A DNA stretch of 8,516 bases from Desulfuromonadales bacterium (lineage in GTDB: Bacteria > Desulfobacterota > Desulfuromonadia > Desulfuromonadales > UBA2294). The first letter of the stretch is position 1, and every line of letters begins with the position of its first letter. The notes under the pieces were generated by a model. The model saw nothing but the letters and a program-made list of their open reading frames with translations. It did not search any database and had not been told where the DNA came from. Where the stretch lies: assembly GCA_014859615.1 (NCBI GenBank), contig JACUTX010000102.1, positions 1 through 8,516 on the forward strand. Reading direction: 5' to 3'. The position numbers and the translations under genes are program-made. Shown here in pieces: positions 6,368-8,516 of this stretch.

Positions 6368-6637
6368 TTACCAGATTGAGCTCTCAATTTTCCCGGCTTG
6401 TTTGATCATGACATCGACAACGGCGCGGTCAAACAGATGGTCGCGATTCAGCATGTCGGGAGAGACCCGTGTATGAAAATGCTCTCTCCCCTCCGTAAGC
6501 TCTTCGGCAAGAAGATCGAAAATATTGTCGTTTGTAATCCCCTCTTTCACTTTTTCGGGGTTATAAAGGGCAATGTCGGAGACGATTGCGCGCGCCAGTC
6601 TGAACGCCAGGTCCGGATTGTCCACGAGTTTAGCCAT
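6368..6637 (-). CDS. Uncharacterised 89-aa protein upstream of rluD
   Basis: ATG 6637 is chosen because GGGAGG lies five nucleotides before it, the best ribosome binding site in the window; a TTG at 6676 would add 13 residues without such a site. The 89-residue product is acidic to neutral, has no signal peptide, membrane segment or cysteine cluster, and appears mostly helical, with two amphipathic stretches (AFRLARAIVSDIALYN and NIFDLLAEELTEGREHF) and a C-terminal segment DRAVVDVMIKQ. I do not recognise a named domain; my impression is that similar small proteins occur beside rluD in other Desulfuromonadales, but this needs a search. It ends 3 nt before rluD, so both are surely co-transcribed, hinting at a role linked to ribosome maturation or simply operon hitch-hiking. 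No function is assigned. Confidence 0.8.
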   Translation of the reverse strand: MAKLVDNPDLAFRLARAIVSDIALYNPEKVKEGITNDNIFDLLAEELTEGREHFHTRVSPDMLNRDHLFDRAVVDVMIKQAGKIESSIW

Positions 6638-6740
6638 TTTTCCTCCCAGCCCGTTACCGAGACACGCTATCTGCAACGGGCGCGCAATAGTGATATGTGC
6701 AAAAAGCTCAAGCGAACTGTATCGTATATCTACCCACGAC

Positions 6741-6769
6741 AGAGTAGCTAATCAGAACAGAGATGTCAA
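6741..6769 (-). promoter_or_regulatory. Possible promoter for the small gene-rluD-pgeF-regulator operon
   Basis: The minus strand has a perfect -35 hexamer TTGACA (6769-6764), a 17-nt spacer and TACTCT (6746-6741), which matches only three of six -10 positions. It lies just past the HAD gene stop at 6773 and about 100 nt before ATG 6637. No terminator is visible in the 135-nt gap after the HAD gene, so read-through from the eamA promoter is an alternative source of transcription. Confidence 0.35.
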
Positions 6770-6772
6770 TAA

Positions 6773-7510
6773 TCACCGCTGTTTGTCGATTGTCATGATG
6801 AAATCGAGCAGGTCGGTATGGCCGCCGCGCAGATCGGTTGTAAAATCACCTTGACAGCGATCGATCAGCCAGGTGTCGACAAGGAAGGTTGGAATGCCAA
6901 CTTTTCGGGCGGCCAGATCGTGTTTTGTATCGTTGCCGATCATCAGGCACGATTCGGCCGGAAGGTTGAGCTCTGTCAGAATATCACTGAAATAAACAGG
7001 ATTCGGTTTGCAGCGCCGGCAATTTTCGTAACTGGTGACCCGATGAAAAGGGAAGTCGGCCAGTTTGGCCCGCGCCAGTCGCGATTCAACCACCACTTTC
7101 GGAAAGACAGGATTGGTGGCAATCACGATATCAAGACCGCGTTCCAGGCACGCTTCAAGCAGCGATCTGGCCAGATCGAGCGGCTGTATGAACGGATCGA
7201 GAACCGGCAGCCCCGTGGAGAAAAAACCGGCAAAATTACGGCCGATCAGTTCGACATCGAGCTGCAGAAGGTCGGCAATGTGCCGGAAAAAATAGGCTTC
7301 GTTACTGATGTCGCCGGAGTCTCGTTTTATCAGGGAACGAATGGCCGAAAAGACCGCATCGACAACTTTATCGGTAGCGGCACGCTGATGCAGGGACGCC
7401 GCCAGAGAGGCGGCATAGGTTGAAATATAGTTCTGCATTTCGATCTGAAGGAGGGTTCCGTCGAGATCGAACAGAACCGTCTTGATATTTTGTCTCTCAA
7501 ACGGGATCAT
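6773..7510 (-). CDS. HAD-superfamily hydrolase (probable phosphatase)
   Basis: The 245-residue protein carries all four HAD motifs. Motif I is LFDLDGT (13-19) with nucleophile D15 and acid/base D17. Motif II is T132 in IVIATNP, motif III is K168 in RRCKPNP, and motif IV is GNDTKHD (192-198) with D194 and D198 for magnesium. The helical insert between motifs I and II (about 25-110) marks a class I cap, as in phosphoglycolate phosphatase and related small-molecule phosphatases; the substrate cannot be read from sequence. ATG 7510 overlaps the stop of the eamA-type gene by four nucleotides (ATGA), so the two are translationally coupled; the pairing may mean that the enzyme and exporter handle the same metabolite, which is inference. 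No membrane segment or signal peptide is seen. Confidence 0.92.
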   Translation of the reverse strand: MIPFERQNIKTVLFDLDGTLLQIEMQNYISTYAASLAASLHQRAATDKVVDAVFSAIRSLIKRDSGDISNEAYFFRHIADLLQLDVELIGRNFAGFFSTGLPVLDPFIQPLDLARSLLEACLERGLDIVIATNPVFPKVVVESRLARAKLADFPFHRVTSYENCRRCKPNPVYFSDILTELNLPAESCLMIGNDTKHDLAARKVGIPTFLVDTWLIDRCQGDFTTDLRGGHTDLLDFIMTIDKQR

Positions 7511-8421
7511 AAACGTCTCTTCAGCGGGTTGTGCAGGTTAAACAGACCGATACCGGCAAATATCAGCAGCATACCGAATCCGTGGTAAAGTTGGAATCGC
7601 TCGCCAAGGAGAAGAACGGCCATCACCGCAGCAAACAGCGGGATCAGATTGATGTAAAGACCGGCCCGGTTTGCACCGAGCCGCTCAATTCCGTGATTCC
7701 AGCAGAGATAGGCAAGGATAGAAGGGAACAGAGCGACATAACCGATACTCAGCACAATCTCCCGGCTGACGACCAGTGCCGGGGTGAATTGCTGTTCGAT
7801 CAGGTAGAGCGGGGCCAAAATCAGAACGCCGATGGCGATAATCAGAGTTAAAAAACTTAACGGGTGAATCGCCGGGCGCCTCTTGACCAGAACGGTGTAG
7901 ACGGCATAAAAAAAGATCGCGATAAACATGATCAGATCCCCTTCGGCAAACCTGAGTTCAAGCAGGGTGTCGATTTTCCCCTGCAAGACAATATAGACTG
8001 CCCCGGCCATGCAGAGGCCGGTGCCAAACGCCTGCCGCCGCAGGATTCGCACCCGATCGATCAAAAAACTGACCAGAATAATCGCCGCCGGCATGGCGGC
8101 TTGCATCAGGGCGCAGTTCAGCGCGGTTGTCGTGTGGACGGCGGCATAGAGCATGACGTTGAAACTGGCGATGCCGAGAAAAGCGGTCAGAGAGAGAATC
8201 TTCCACCCTTTGCACGCAACCGGCCAATCACGCCAGACCTGTTTCCAGGTGAACGGCGTCAGCAGCAACAGGGCGAGCGTCCAGCGCCAGAACGACAAGG
8301 AGACCGGCGGGATCAGATCGATAATGCCACGGGCCAAAACAACATTTCCCGCCCAGAACAGGGGAGGGAGAAGCAGCAGGAGGTAGGCGCTGCCGTTTGC
8401 GGCTGGCGGTTGTGTGGCCAT
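7507..8421 (-). CDS. EamA-family transporter (drug/metabolite transporter superfamily)
   Basis: The 304-residue protein is strongly hydrophobic with about ten membrane segments in two repeated five-helix EamA units. The first unit begins at about residue 12 (LLLLLPPLFWAGNVVLARG), has the family-typical SLSFWRW after helix 1 and AALHTTTALNCALMQ-like helix 4 (here AAVHTTTALNCALMQ) leading to MPAAIIL. The second begins near GDLIMFIAIFFYAVYTVLVKR and ends with LIPLFAAVMAVLLLGERF, the classic C-terminal signature. A basic tail, HNPLKRRL, ends on the cytoplasmic side. Family members export amino acids, nucleobases or other metabolites by proton exchange; the substrate here is unknown. It is the first gene after a well-formed promoter (8494-8466) and overlaps the HAD gene by four nucleotides. 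No strong ribosome binding site precedes ATG 8421. Confidence 0.93.
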   Translation of the reverse strand: MATQPPAANGSAYLLLLLPPLFWAGNVVLARGIIDLIPPVSLSFWRWTLALLLLTPFTWKQVWRDWPVACKGWKILSLTAFLGIASFNVMLYAAVHTTTALNCALMQAAMPAAIILVSFLIDRVRILRRQAFGTGLCMAGAVYIVLQGKIDTLLELRFAEGDLIMFIAIFFYAVYTVLVKRRPAIHPLSFLTLIIAIGVLILAPLYLIEQQFTPALVVSREIVLSIGYVALFPSILAYLCWNHGIERLGANRAGLYINLIPLFAAVMAVLLLGERFQLYHGFGMLLIFAGIGLFNLHNPLKRRL

Positions 8422-8465
8422 GATTACGGGGTCCGTTTGATTAAAAGGTCGCTTCGGTGCAGGTC

Positions 8466-8494
8466 ATGATAAGAGGGAATCTCTCTGAGGTCAA
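8466..8494 (-). promoter_or_regulatory. Sigma70-type promoter of the eamA-HAD operon
   Basis: On the minus strand TTGACC (8494-8489, five of six matches to -35) is separated by exactly 17 nt from TATCAT (8471-8466, five of six matches to -10). The predicted start near 8459 leaves a leader of about 38 nt before ATG 8421. This is the best promoter match in the window. Confidence 0.6.
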
Positions 8495-8508
8495 AATAAT
8501 TCAGAGAG
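8481..8508. promoter_or_regulatory. Perfect 8-bp inverted repeat flanking the -35 box (operator candidate)
   Basis: CTCTCTGA (8481-8488) and TCAGAGAG (8501-8508) are exact inverted repeats separated by 12 nt, and the -35 hexamer of the eamA promoter lies in the central gap. The half-site centres are 20 bp apart, about two helical turns, which suits a dimeric repressor that would occlude RNA polymerase. No T-run follows on either strand, so it is not a terminator. The regulator is not encoded in view. Confidence 0.45.
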
Positions 8509-8516
8509 CCAATGTT

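Noticed and set aside
5726..6379. Long open frame of 217 codons on the plus strand opposite rluD
   Set aside because: It lies entirely antisense to a clear RluD gene with all catalytic motifs, its translation shows no domain, and it is the usual mirror frame of a G+C-moderate gene.
6638..6676. TTG start at 6676 for the small gene before rluD
   Set aside because: GGGAGG five nucleotides before ATG 6637 decides for the internal ATG.
6818..7423. Plus-strand open frame of 201 codons opposite the HAD gene
   Set aside because: It is antisense to a gene with all four HAD motifs and has no ribosome binding site or family signature.
7864..8469. Plus-strand open frame of 201 codons opposite the EamA gene
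   Set aside because: The product is highly charged and low in hydrophobic residues, as expected for the complement of a membrane-protein gene, and has no recognisable domain.

Overview
The window is a gene-dense bacterial chromosomal segment in which every supported gene lies on the minus strand, so transcription runs from high to low coordinates. Base composition is moderate, a little over half G+C by eye. The gene families suggest an anaerobic deltaproteobacterium of the Desulfuromonadales (Geobacter/Desulfuromonas-like). The pointers are an abundant-in-that-group dCache_3 sensor domain, an unusual J-domain protein, a SARP/BTAD-type regulator with MalT-like helical repeats, and a small unrecognised gene in front of rluD. 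This placement is inference; no rRNA or other marker is present.

Layout in the direction of transcription. (1) 8508-6773: a good sigma70-type promoter whose -35 box sits between the arms of a perfect 8-bp inverted repeat drives an EamA/DMT-family exporter and, with a 4-nt overlap, a HAD-family phosphatase. (2) 6772-1908: a small 89-aa gene of unknown function with a strong ribosome binding site, then rluD (23S rRNA pseudouridine synthase, 3-nt gap), pgeF/yfiH (peptidoglycan-editing laccase-domain enzyme, 4-nt overlap) and, 18 nt later, a large 870-aa regulator. No terminator is visible between blocks 1 and 2, so read-through is possible. (3) 1907-1634: a non-coding stretch of about 270 nt with a promoter-like sequence, an 11-bp tandem direct repeat resembling an OmpR/PhoB-type box, several inverted repeats and a clear intrinsic terminator just ahead of the next gene. 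(4) 1633-518: a membrane-anchored dCache_3 sensor protein that ends soon after its second membrane segment and has no output domain. (5) 517-381: a short gap. (6) 380-1: the first 126 residues of a J-domain protein that runs off the left edge.

The rluD-pgeF pair is ordinary housekeeping. The unusual part is the signalling region. The regulator begins with a complete CheY-like receiver and the first half of an OmpR-type winged helix, then continues in frame into MalT-like helical repeats, a SARP winged helix and a BTAD domain, without the NTPase that such regulators normally carry. The neighbouring sensor has input but no kinase, cyclase or chemotaxis output. Between them lies an intergenic region laid out like a leader with attenuator. 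These observations are the best candidates for something new here. No mobile element, CRISPR array, tRNA or rRNA was found.
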